DNA from: a candidate division Zixibacteria bacterium RBG_16_53_22
GTDB lineage: Bacteria > Zixibacteria > MSB-5A5 > UBA10806
Direction of reading: 5' to 3'
Assembly: GCA_001775395.1 (NCBI GenBank)
Contig: MEWP01000112.1
Span: 1-32,621 of the forward strand
DNA: 32,621 nucleotides
Shown: positions 24,007 to 32,316 of the stretch, piece after piece
Layout: the number at the start of each line of letters is the position of its first letter
How positions within the stretch are numbered: the stretch's first letter is position 1
Position numbers and translations under genes: made by a program
The notes under the pieces: generated by a model
What the model was told of the DNA's origin: nothing
What the model saw: the letters and a program-made list of their open reading frames with translations, nothing else
The model's database searches: none

Positions 24007-27000
24007 ATGAAAGCCGTATTATCTTTTCTCGCGATCGCCTTCCTGTTTGCCGTTCCGGAATCTTCCCCGGCCCAGGAACTTCGTTACGCATCATCAACTC
24101 TCTGGACCGGGGTTCAGGATGCGGAAGTCGTGGACAACTACGCTTACTGCGCATTCAGCAATGGATTGGTGGTCATGGATGTTTCAGATCGCTCAGCCCC
24201 GGTGCCGGTGAGCCGCCTTTATCTGTGGGGAACAGGCAAAGGAATAGCAGTGTCTGGCAACTATGCCTATTTGGCCGACGGGTCATCCGGACTGAGAATT
24301 ATCAATGTCTCCAACCCTTCTTCTCCGGCATTGACTTCGACTCTAACAACACCGGGTGGGGCTTTTGATGTTTTTCTATCGGGGAATTATGCCTATGTCG
24401 CTATGGGCGAGGTGATCACAGGATTTCAGATTGTCGATATCTCTAATCCCGCCAATCCGATCGTCATTGGAACCTTCGATTCACCAGGCGAAACTCAAAA
24501 GCTCTTCGTGCTTGGGGATTATGCATATGTGGCCGATGGCTATTCGGGGTTGACAATTGTGAATATCTCCAATCCCGAGACACCGAATCTGGTGGGAACC
24601 TACAGTGTGGATGGGTTCACGAATTCTGTCTGGGCAATTCCAGGATTTGCCTTTACGGTTGGGAATCAGGGCTTATTTTTCATCGATGTAAGCAATCCAT
24701 CAGCTCCAGCATTAGTAGAAACCTTCTGGTCTTATGGAACATGGGGATTCAGCGGGCTATATATAGGTGGTAATTTTGCCTACACGGCAGATAACGACAA
24801 CTATGATTTGCTAATACTTGATCTTAGCGACCAGCTTGGTATTACGGTGGCGGGGAGCGCGAGGATAACCAGCGATAATTCAAAGAATGTAATTATCTCC
24901 AATGGTTTTGCTTTTGTAGCGGCCGGCACCTATGGATTAAAGGTCGTTGATGTCGTTAACCCCGGGTCTCCCATGCTCGCAGGGAGTTACGATACGCCTG
25001 GTTCGGCCGGGAATATTTTCATCGATGGCAGCTATGCGTTTGTGGCTGATGCGGATTACGGATTAGAAATAGTGGATATTTCCAATCCGCGATCGCCAGG
25101 ATATATTGGAGGTCTCGATACGCCGGGTTATGCATACGACGTCTTCGTGGCAGGAAATTATGCCTATGTCGCAGATAATAATTTCGGCTTGGAAATTGTG
25201 AATATTGCAGATCCCGCCAATCCCATAATAGTTGGCAACCTGTTTACTCCCGGTAATGCGATGAGTACCTTTGTGGTAGGCAACTATGCATTCATTGCCA
25301 ATAGCGATTATGGTCTTTATATCGGCGATATCACAGATCCCTCAAATCCAACATATGTCGGCCAATACAATACCCCTGGATCCGCCACCGATGTTTTCGT
25401 TGCTAATGGTCGTGCGTATGTCACTGATGGTTTATCTGGCCTTCACGTTATCGATATTAATGCTCCCCAGAATCCGGTCTTGCTTGGAAGCTATGATGCG
25501 CCAGGAGTGGCATGGGGCGTTCACATTCAGGGTGATTATTGTTATATCGCCGATGGTGATTCGGGTATCGTGATAGTCGATATCACTGTCCCATCAAACC
25601 CGGTGCTGGCCGGAATGCTCAATACCCCGGGGGAGGCATTTGCCATCTCGGTCAGGGAGAATTACGCATTTCTGGCCGACGGCAATGCTGGATTGACTGT
25701 GGTAGACATCACAGATCCAACTCATCCAGCACTGGAGGGAACATTCAATACACCTTACTATGCTCAAGGGATCGGTCTTTATGGGGATTATGCCTGCATC
25801 GGGGACGGCTATTCGGGCCTGATTGTGGCAGACCTGACTTATCCAGGAAGTCCGGAAATGGTTGGAAGCTCCGACTCGCCGGGGCCGATAAATGACGTAT
25901 ACATCGATGCCGATTACCTATATGTGGCCGACCGCCAACGAGGGCTTTGGATAATTGACGTGTCGGATCCCGCCAATCCTCAGATTCGGGGAAATCATCT
26001 CAGCCAAGGGATAGCATTGAATACCTTCGTATCTGGCAACTACTGCTATCTTGCGGAAAATATTTACGGGGTGGAGATTCTTGAAATTTCGGATCCTGAG
26101 AACCCTACGCTTGTGGGAAACTATCGAGGAGCAAGCGAGACCTGGGACGTTGTCGTTTCAGGAAACTATGCTTACAATGCAGTGTGGGACGCAGGTCTTT
26201 CGATAGTTAATATCTCCGATCCCACCAATCCGACTCTGGCCGGAAGATATGATACGCCGGGCTATGCAATCGCCGTCTTCGTCGACGGCTATTACGCTTA
26301 CGTTGCGGACGGTGTCTCGGGGCTCCAGATCATAGGAGTTTATTATCCTAATAATCCGGTATTTGTTGGAAGTTACGATACCCCTTTTTCTGCTTATGGG
26401 GTGTGGGTATCTGGAAATTATGCCTATGTGGCGGATGTGACCACAGGATTGGTGGTATTGAATGTTGCCGATCCGACCAATCCGACCTTGGTGAGCACCT
26501 TTGACACACAGAATGCCCGCTCAGTTTATGTCGATGGCAATTACGCTTATATTTCTGATGGCTTTGGAGGTTTGTTGGTAATCGATGTCAGTGATCCAGC
26601 CAATCCTGGCCTTGATGAATCATACGATACGCCATGGTTTGCCAGCAGCGCCGCTGTTATCGGCGATAATGTCTTTGTGGCCGATTATCATTCTGTTTTG
26701 GTTCTTAATTCCGGTCTTACAGGGATCAAAGATGATTCTCCTCGAATTCCCGGCACAGCATTCCTATTTCAGAACTACCCCAACCCCTTCAATGCCCAGA
26801 CAACAATTCAATATTCTCTGCCCCGGCCATCAACAGCAACAATCGATGTCTTCGATCTTCTTGGCCGCAGAGTGGTGAGGCTTGCAGAAGGGACGAAACC
26901 TGCTGGGAACAGTCGAGTAGTTTGGGATGCTGGCGGGCAGTCATCGGGAATCTACTTTTATAGGCTCAAGGCTGGCGATAAGGTCGAATCGAAGAAGATG

Positions 27001-27015
27001 GTGCTGATGAAGTAA
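24007..27015 (+). CDS. Secreted LVIVD-repeat beta-propeller protein with C-terminal Por/type IX-like sorting domain
   Basis: A signal peptide (MKAVLSFLAIAFLFAVPESS) opens this 1002-residue protein. I count 21 tandem repeats of about 42 residues between residues 28 and 910. Each has the core NYAYVADG-SGL-IVDISNP followed by -NP-LVG-YDTPG, which is the LVIVD family. Twenty-one blades suggest three or so consecutive propellers. The last 80 residues contain FQNYPNPFNAQTTIQYSLP, then a segment around DLLGRRV, SSGIYFYRLKAG and a final KKMVLMK. That is the typical C-terminal domain that directs proteins through a type IX-like system in FCB bacteria. AGGAG stands before ATG 24007; the frame is open back to 23917 but that start lies inside the promoter. 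Ligand unknown. Confidence 0.9.
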   Translation: MKAVLSFLAIAFLFAVPESSPAQELRYASSTLWTGVQDAEVVDNYAYCAFSNGLVVMDVSDRSAPVPVSRLYLWGTGKGIAVSGNYAYLADGSSGLRIINVSNPSSPALTSTLTTPGGAFDVFLSGNYAYVAMGEVITGFQIVDISNPANPIVIGTFDSPGETQKLFVLGDYAYVADGYSGLTIVNISNPETPNLVGTYSVDGFTNSVWAIPGFAFTVGNQGLFFIDVSNPSAPALVETFWSYGTWGFSGLYIGGNFAYTADNDNYDLLILDLSDQLGITVAGSARITSDNSKNVIISNGFAFVAAGTYGLKVVDVVNPGSPMLAGSYDTPGSAGNIFIDGSYAFVADADYGLEIVDISNPRSPGYIGGLDTPGYAYDVFVAGNYAYVADNNFGLEIVNIADPANPIIVGNLFTPGNAMSTFVVGNYAFIANSDYGLYIGDITDPSNPTYVGQYNTPGSATDVFVANGRAYVTDGLSGLHVIDINAPQNPVLLGSYDAPGVAWGVHIQGDYCYIADGDSGIVIVDITVPSNPVLAGMLNTPGEAFAISVRENYAFLADGNAGLTVVDITDPTHPALEGTFNTPYYAQGIGLYGDYACIGDGYSGLIVADLTYPGSPEMVGSSDSPGPINDVYIDADYLYVADRQRGLWIIDVSDPANPQIRGNHLSQGIALNTFVSGNYCYLAENIYGVEILEISDPENPTLVGNYRGASETWDVVVSGNYAYNAVWDAGLSIVNISDPTNPTLAGRYDTPGYAIAVFVDGYYAYVADGVSGLQIIGVYYPNNPVFVGSYDTPFSAYGVWVSGNYAYVADVTTGLVVLNVADPTNPTLVSTFDTQNARSVYVDGNYAYISDGFGGLLVIDVSDPANPGLDESYDTPWFASSAAVIGDNVFVADYHSVLVLNSGLTGIKDDSPRIPGTAFLFQNYPNPFNAQTTIQYSLPRPSTATIDVFDLLGRRVVRLAEGTKPAGNSRVVWDAGGQSSGIYFYRLKAGDKVESKKMVLMK

Positions 27016-27202
27016 GACGGAGGTTGCAGCCTGATATGCAATGCTGCTTTCCGGTGCTGTCTGGTGCTCAAAATACTTAATTGGCCATGCTCTGCTTTTC
27101 AATAGGTTTGAATGATTCTCGTAAGGCTATCAGTAAAATACTCTATTTTAATCTGGGCTGATGCAAACCAATGATTACCCGTAATTTATTATATTTCTTC
27201 GG

Positions 27203-27250
27203 CTGGGAATCATAATCCTCGTGTCCGGGGTTCGAATCCCTGCGCCGCTA
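27203..27250 (+). pseudogene. tRNA 3'-half remnant (CAT anticodon-like), possible attachment site
   Basis: The T arm is clear: CGGGG-TTCGAAT-CCCTG (27226-27242), followed by seven acceptor bases CGCCGCT and a discriminator A. Upstream at canonical distance is an anticodon-like loop ATCATAA (27209-27215) flanked by a stem with one mismatch, and a five-base variable loop. The D arm and the 5' acceptor strand (AGCGGCG expected) are missing, and no CCA is encoded. Fragments of this shape are left where elements integrate into tRNA genes. Confidence 0.55.
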
Positions 27251-27338
27251 TCATCTTTCAAGGACTTACAGGATACTTCATAGGCGTATAATCGGCTGAG
27301 GTAACGCCACGGAAACACTGCGGTAACAAGGCTGGCAT

Positions 27339-27368
27339 AAAAAAACCGCCATCTATTGATGACGGTTT
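27339..27368 (-). terminator. Terminator of the small Ig-like gene
   Basis: On the minus strand AAACCG/CGGTTT and CATC/GATG pair around a TATT-type loop with one mismatch, ten pairs in all, followed by seven T. It lies 40 bases beyond the stop of the gene at 27408. Confidence 0.75.
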
Positions 27369-27407
27369 GCCCCCATTTGCACCACCATTAATATGGCAAT
27401 TTAGCGC

Positions 27408-27644
27408 TCATTTCCAGATATTGATCTTTTCGCCGTTTTCGTAATAGTACCTCCCGTAACTGGTTCCATTCAAATAGACCTTGATCGGGCCTTCCTCGTA
27501 GCCATCGAAGAAAGCAATTCCGTCGGAATCGGTGTATTTCTCATCGGACATCCCGCGTGCCAGGCCGGTGAATTCGAGCTTTACCCTGACGCCTTTTATA
27601 GGCTGCTCGTCTTCATTGTTGACGCGGACCCTGAAGCTTGCCAT
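27408..27644 (-). CDS. Small Ig-like/carboxypeptidase-regulatory-like protein, 78 residues
   Basis: The product, MASFRVRVNNEDEQPIKGVR and onward, looks like a single beta-sandwich domain of the carboxypeptidase regulatory/Ig-like kind: a polar turn with EDEQPIKGVRV, the DSDGIAFFDG segment (common in such domains) and GPIKVYLNG. No signal peptide or membrane segment is seen. AAGGAGG lies eight bases before ATG 27644; a longer start at 27686 has no such site. It lies 56 bases downstream of the HNH gene on the same strand and ends in its own terminator, so the two likely form one transcript. A partner or immunity-like role is conceivable but not supported by motif. Confidence 0.7.
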   Translation of the reverse strand: MASFRVRVNNEDEQPIKGVRVKLEFTGLARGMSDEKYTDSDGIAFFDGYEEGPIKVYLNGTSYGRYYYENGEKINIWK

Positions 27645-27700
27645 TACCTTCGCCTCCTTCCTTGAATTCAATGGCATTGCAATCATTCATTTTCTCTCCG

Positions 27701-27961
27701 TCAGCGATCATTCTGCAGAGTCATCTCGTGACAGGGCCAACAATAAATGCGGCAATTTTCGATTGTGTCCGAGCTGCCTTCCTTGTCGGGTACCAGGTGA
27801 TGGGCCTCCCAGCCGCCGTGGCCACGGCGGCCCGAATTCGAATAGACCACCGGATTTGAGCAACGGCCAGCGTGGCCATGGCCGGCCTCGAGACATTCAC
27901 ATTGCGGATTACCAAGCATATTGATGAATCTGTCGAATTTCACATCTTCTGAGAATGGCAT
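27701..27961 (-). CDS. HNH endonuclease, small stand-alone
   Basis: The 86-residue product carries a clear HNH nuclease motif: CECLEAGHGHAGRC with metal-binding cysteines, then WEAHHLVPDKEGSSD with the catalytic His pair, then NCRIYCWPCHE with the second zinc pair. Short HNH proteins act in restriction, intron homing, phage packaging or toxin systems. No other domain is present. ATG 27961 is preceded by GGGGGTG; the frame stays open to an ATG at 28057, which would give 118 residues but has no ribosome-binding site. It is next to the tRNA remnant, in line with a mobile-element remainder. GC content does not look different from neighbours. Confidence 0.8.
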   Translation of the reverse strand: MPFSEDVKFDRFINMLGNPQCECLEAGHGHAGRCSNPVVYSNSGRRGHGGWEAHHLVPDKEGSSDTIENCRIYCWPCHEMTLQNDR

Positions 27962-28180
27962 ATGACACCCCCGATGCATTAAGTCAGAGTATTTCGATAG
28001 ACTATATGGAATTTGCCGGGACAGATTTTTGCTTGCGGACTCGTAGGACACCTCCATTGCTATATTCGTTCATTCCCCGCTCCCGCGTTGCTTTTCCCCT
28101 AGCGGTAGGCAGGTGTCCCGGATAATGGAATCAATAAATGCTTATTGGGCTTCTTGTCAAGGACCACGTTTCTATTGCTT

Positions 28181-28204
28181 GGGCCCGGGAAAAACCCCGG
28201 GCCC
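28181..28204 (-). terminator. Strong hairpin downstream of the SBBP gene
   Basis: GGGCCCGGG and CCCGGGCCC form a nine-pair GC-only stem around six bases, 24 bases beyond the stop codon at 28228 on the minus strand. There is no T run on either side, so rho-independent termination is uncertain; it may protect the mRNA end. Confidence 0.5.
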
Positions 28205-28227
28205 GATTCAACCAAATCAGCCGAAAA

Positions 28228-30738
28228 TTACGGGGTCGGCAGACAATCAAGACAGGATTTCGGCGCCGGACCGACGCCCTTGAAGTAATTGACCAGGTAA
28301 GTGTTATCAACCCCGTTGTAGACGCAATTGCCGTTGGCGTCGCCACCGGCATAGAGTCCCCAGACCTGGGGTGGGCCGGGATCAAGAAGCATATTATGCG
28401 GCGGGCAATCACAGTGAATGGGCGGAGGCGGTCCCCAACCCTTGAAGTAATTCGTGTTATAGGCAACGTCAGCGCCGCTGACTATTCCATCGCCGTTGGA
28501 GTCGCCCGCGATGTAATGACAAATCAGGGGCTCGAATCTGGCGAAAAAGGCCTCGAAATTGCCATGGTTGCCATAAAGGGGATTGACGAGAGGGAACAGC
28601 GGATTATCCGTGAAGCCGATCGCATAGGCCTTGGTGCCGTTGACGGCGATGTCGTGTCCCGAATCGAGGAAATCGTTGTACTCATCCCCGGAGAGATAGG
28701 TGCTGTAGATGAGGCCGCCGCCGGTATAGCCGACTTTCGTGACAAACACCTCCCATTCGCGAACGAAATCATCGTCGTTATTGACCAGCGGAAAATCGTT
28801 GGATGCCGTTTCGCCGGTAATATAGGCTATACCCTGTGCATCAATGGCAATTCCGAATCCTTCTTCGTGAGAGCCTCCGCCAAGATAAGAGCTGTAGACC
28901 AATGAAAGAATGGGGTCTGTATAAGTGTATTTCGCTATGAAGGCGTCATTGTCATAGTCGCCGGGGCCGTTGTTGAGTTGATTGTCGAAACCCCCGACAA
29001 TCACAAAGTCGGCGCTGTTGGTTCCCCCGGTGACATATGCGCGTCCGTCGGAGTCAACGGCAATATCATAGCCGGTTTCATAATTGGAACCGCCCAGATA
29101 GGTGCTGAATTGCAGAGTAGAGGGGATGGCGTTGAATTTCGTTACAAACGCGTCTTTCTCCGCGCCCCCGTTTACGAGGTCAATGGCGTTCCGCAGCGGG
29201 AAGCCCGTTTCTTGTCCCGGATGCTCCGCGGAATAAGTTTCACCCGTCAAAAACGCATAACGACTGTAGCCAACCACCTGGACTGCGATGCCATAACCCT
29301 TGTCCCAGTCGCTTCCACCCAGGTAGGTGCTATACTCCAGCGCGCCGGCGCTGAATCGCCCCATGAAAGCGTCTGGAGGCCCGGGATTCCCATCGTTTAG
29401 AGTTGCATCAAATGCGTTCTGGGTGATCGGAAAACCCGTGTCATCATAGGGATAGATATCGGGGGGAGAGACCGTCCAGCCGGTAACGAAGGCGATGCTC
29501 ACGGTTTTATCGACGGCGATATCGGCGCCCTCGTCATCTTCCGGCCCGCCGTAGTATGTGCTGAATACGATGTCGCCGTCCTCATCGAGCTTCGCGACGA
29601 AGGCGTCGGACCTGTAATTGGAAGGATCGTCGTCGTTCAGGGTATAATCGGTGGCGGAGACCGTCGGGAAATTATCCGAATTGGTTAAGCCTGTCACCCA
29701 AACCTTGCCGAACGCGTCCACCGTGATGCCGTTGGCGGAGTCGGTGTAAACGCCTCCCAGGTAAGAACAATAGACCATTTCCAGGACGCCTGATTGGTTG
29801 GGGCAGAACTTGGCGACGAAGGCGTCGCATTCGCCGCCGTTATAATGGAGTTGACTCGGCCGGAAGCTGGGCGGGTCGGGGTCCAGGATCGGAAATTCCT
29901 CGTTATCCTCGTCGGAATCGGTCCGGCCGGCCAGGTAGACACAATTATTCGCGTCAACGGCCACAGCAAGGCCCATATCGTCGTTTATGCCGCCGAAGTA
30001 ACTGCTGAAGACCAGATGAGGGTCGATGACCAGCTGATAATTCGGGTTGAACGCCTCCAGGTCGAATCGGAAGGAATTGTGTCCGGATATCATGTAGCGA
30101 CCGGAGATCTCCACCGTGGCCCCGTCGATTTCCTGATATACGTAGGGCTTCTTTTCATATACCGGTCCTGTTTGGGAATTGATCTCCAGATCACCGGCGT
30201 CGGTCACCTCGACGCCGATGGCGCCCGAGTATCGGATCTCGATCCGGGAATATTCAGCCCCGGGCGCCACGATGAAGTCGTACTTCAGGGCCCCATCGTC
30301 GCCATGATATCGCAGGTCGATGCCCGGGTAGAGATCTCTATAAATTACCGACGAGTAATTTGGCACGCCGGTTCGCCAGCAGGCCGGATCGTTTCCGATA
30401 AAGTAATTGGAGTTGTGGCCAAGGCGTTCTTCTCCCGCGACTTCCACCTCAGGACTGGACCCGACGAATTGAGCAGCAAGGAAAAGGTTTCCTTGCTTTG
30501 CGGAAAGCGCGTAAAGAACTCCGTCCCGATGAAAGGCAAAGGTGGCACCACCGGTTTGAGCCTGGAAGAGCGTTATGTCATCCCATTGGCCGAGATTCTG
30601 AGTAAACGCCAAAGGCAAGGACGAGAGGCTGCGGATGACCGCTCCCCTCTGATTGCCATCCGGAGGCGCCTGCGAAGTGGCGTTATTTACATATATCGAC
30701 AGAAGCCCCACCACTAAAACGAAGATACGGCAAAACAT
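28228..30738 (-). CDS. Secreted SBBP beta-propeller protein with dockerin-type repeats
   Basis: The 836-residue protein starts with a signal peptide (MFCRIFVLVVGLLSIYVNNA). Residues 40-260 form the domain that regularly precedes SBBP repeats (FTQNLGQWDD, IYRDLYPGIDLRYHG, YDFIVAPGA). Residues 265-740 contain about nine SBBP repeats with the cores FSTYYGG or YSSYLGG, then D-G-AYVTGGTNSADF and DAFVAKF. Two dockerin-type loops end it: GDSNGDGIVSGADVAYNTN and GDANGNCVYNGVDNTYLVN. AAGGAGG stands five bases before ATG 30738. Long open frames on the opposite strand across this gene are shadows of its composition. A surface or matrix role is likely; the partner is unknown. Confidence 0.9.
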   Translation of the reverse strand: MFCRIFVLVVGLLSIYVNNATSQAPPDGNQRGAVIRSLSSLPLAFTQNLGQWDDITLFQAQTGGATFAFHRDGVLYALSAKQGNLFLAAQFVGSSPEVEVAGEERLGHNSNYFIGNDPACWRTGVPNYSSVIYRDLYPGIDLRYHGDDGALKYDFIVAPGAEYSRIEIRYSGAIGVEVTDAGDLEINSQTGPVYEKKPYVYQEIDGATVEISGRYMISGHNSFRFDLEAFNPNYQLVIDPHLVFSSYFGGINDDMGLAVAVDANNCVYLAGRTDSDEDNEEFPILDPDPPSFRPSQLHYNGGECDAFVAKFCPNQSGVLEMVYCSYLGGVYTDSANGITVDAFGKVWVTGLTNSDNFPTVSATDYTLNDDDPSNYRSDAFVAKLDEDGDIVFSTYYGGPEDDEGADIAVDKTVSIAFVTGWTVSPPDIYPYDDTGFPITQNAFDATLNDGNPGPPDAFMGRFSAGALEYSTYLGGSDWDKGYGIAVQVVGYSRYAFLTGETYSAEHPGQETGFPLRNAIDLVNGGAEKDAFVTKFNAIPSTLQFSTYLGGSNYETGYDIAVDSDGRAYVTGGTNSADFVIVGGFDNQLNNGPGDYDNDAFIAKYTYTDPILSLVYSSYLGGGSHEEGFGIAIDAQGIAYITGETASNDFPLVNNDDDFVREWEVFVTKVGYTGGGLIYSTYLSGDEYNDFLDSGHDIAVNGTKAYAIGFTDNPLFPLVNPLYGNHGNFEAFFARFEPLICHYIAGDSNGDGIVSGADVAYNTNYFKGWGPPPPIHCDCPPHNMLLDPGPPQVWGLYAGGDANGNCVYNGVDNTYLVNYFKGVGPAPKSCLDCLPTP

Positions 30739-31425
30739 CTGAACCTCCTTACGATCAAAGGATCAAACAAATGCTGAATGTTTTTTCCCAGGTAACGATT
30801 AAAGATGTTTGCGCTCGATGTGGCTCTGTAGGCTGCCTCGGATAAACCTGATTTCCCGATGATTTTCGCCGCGCCTTATTCGCCCGATCGCCACATGGTT
30901 TTCCCCAACCGGAGGATCGGTATCCCGATGATGGATAAGATATGCATTGTTACCGCTCTGTTGTCAAGGCTAATTTTCGAATAGTCAATTGGGCCACCCG
31001 GCATTGAGCTGCATGACAAAGACTCGGCGGCGGCCGAAATCGGCATTGCGCATAGCAAGCGCGGCATAATTTAGAACCCTCAACTTCAGGCGAATTTCCC
31101 AATTAGCCTTCACTGTCAGACCTTGCTCCAGTTAACCCCTTAAATCCAATCAGTTGTGTCAACCGAGGTCAGAGGGTTCGCAATTGCGCCAGATTTGATC
31201 ATGCAATCACCATAAAAGTGACAGGCAATTACAAGTAGCATATGGGGCATTCAGGTGAATGCCGCCACACCTCTATTCGTGCATATCGCGCGGAAGCACG
31301 GCATACCGAGCCTCGACGAAAATTAATCTTGGCCTCCGGCCCCCGAACCTTACGCAGTCTTCTATGGCGGCCCGGCAGATTCGATTCCGGATCAACTCAT
31401 CGACTCAATCTGATTTCTTTGCCAA
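30739..31425. other. 687-base intergenic region
   Basis: No convincing gene is present on either strand; short open frames (for example 30876-31067 minus) lack ribosome-binding sites. A weak minus-strand promoter candidate, TTGACA (30967-30962) with ATATCT 18 bases downstream, might serve the SBBP gene. An 18-base stretch at 31256-31273 repeats 17587-17604 with one mismatch. Confidence 0.45.
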
Positions 31426-32316
31426 TCAATAATTCCAGACCACAGGCAGATTCCAGAAATAACGCCCGACCAGCGGATTTCCACCCTTCAAATAGGTAAC
31501 AAAAAAGGTTACGTCGATACCATTTGCCGCCCCATTGCCGTTGACATCGCCGACCGGCTGATAAGTGCAAGTCGGGAAAATGGGTTGACATGCGGAATAA
31601 TTGACGCCGTCGCCCTCATAGAACCTTGGGGGACCGAATATGGGGTCATCCAGACCAAGATTTAAGATCACATTGGGTGCCCCCGCGGCGGCAGTCAGCA
31701 CGAGATCAAATACGTCGGTCATTATCGGATAGGCAGTTCCTGGGCCGTTTGCCCAGGAATCAAACGTGATGGCCGTTATCGCTTCTCCCGGCAGGAAGGG
31801 ACGGGTTGCGCTAAAATACACGGGCGCAATTTCATCTATGGCATCGATGCCGGCAATTACTGCCGGATCGTATGCCATTGAAAAGTTAAAGCCCGATACG
31901 GCCACGGCTGTCATGATGGTCACTGTGAATGTGGCCGTCGAAGGATCGCCATCTTGAATCGGTCTTAGTTCAATTTGAGCCGTCGCTGCGGGATCGCATG
32001 AGGCCAACGGACAGGCACACAAACCGACAGGAGCCGGACCGCCGCCCTGTAGGAAGTCTACTAAATAGGTTACGTCGGAGCCTTGAAAAAAACCGTTACC
32101 GTTGGCATCGGCTCCGGCGGGGCAGAAATCCGGGCAAGCCCATCCTCTAAAGAAATCCCTCATCGCCCAGACATCGGCCCAATTGCACCAGCCGTCGGCA
32201 TTGGCATCGCCTGAATTATAAAATGCTTGGGCAGCCGATATTCCCGGTAGAAACAACAAAACACACAAAACCACCCCCGCCCAAAGAAGTAACCGTGGGA
32301 AGATAACTGCTTTCAT
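31426..32316 (-). CDS. Secreted protein with N- and C-terminal dockerin-type repeats flanking a cohesin-like domain
   Basis: A signal peptide (residues 1-30, ending near GISAAQA) precedes two calcium-loop repeats, GDANADGWCNWADVWAM and GADANGNGFFQGSDVTYLVD. Residues 115-245 form a beta-rich domain with VSGFNFSMAYDPAVI, resembling cohesin-type domains. A single dockerin-type repeat follows (GDVNGNGAANGIDVTFFVT) and the protein ends fifteen residues later. AAGGAGG stands just before ATG 32316. Cohesins bind dockerins in cellulosomes, so a protein with both could bridge the other dockerin proteins in this window. The cohesin assignment rests on pattern only. Length 296 residues. Confidence 0.82.
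   Translation of the reverse strand: MKAVIFPRLLLWAGVVLCVLLFLPGISAAQAFYNSGDANADGWCNWADVWAMRDFFRGWACPDFCPAGADANGNGFFQGSDVTYLVDFLQGGGPAPVGLCACPLASCDPAATAQIELRPIQDGDPSTATFTVTIMTAVAVSGFNFSMAYDPAVIAGIDAIDEIAPVYFSATRPFLPGEAITAITFDSWANGPGTAYPIMTDVFDLVLTAAAGAPNVILNLGLDDPIFGPPRFYEGDGVNYSACQPIFPTCTYQPVGDVNGNGAANGIDVTFFVTYLKGGNPLVGRYFWNLPVVWNY

Larger units (their letters stand above)
27016..27407. other. 392-base intergenic region with tRNA remnant
   Basis: Between the LVIVD gene and the small minus-strand gene I see no protein gene. The centre holds a tRNA 3'-half remnant, and the right end holds the terminator of the small gene, both listed separately. The sequence between them (27251-27338) has frequent stops in all frames and carries no recognisable integrase. 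Confidence 0.55.

Noticed and set aside
28138-30717. Long open frames on the plus strand (28138-28905 and 29794-30717)
   Set aside because: They are antisense to the SBBP gene, whose repeats and signal peptide are clear; their translations are low in recognisable structure.
30876-31499. Short open frames in the 687-base gap (30876-31067 minus, 31242-31499 plus)
   Set aside because: No ribosome-binding sites, no domain features and composition like noncoding DNA.
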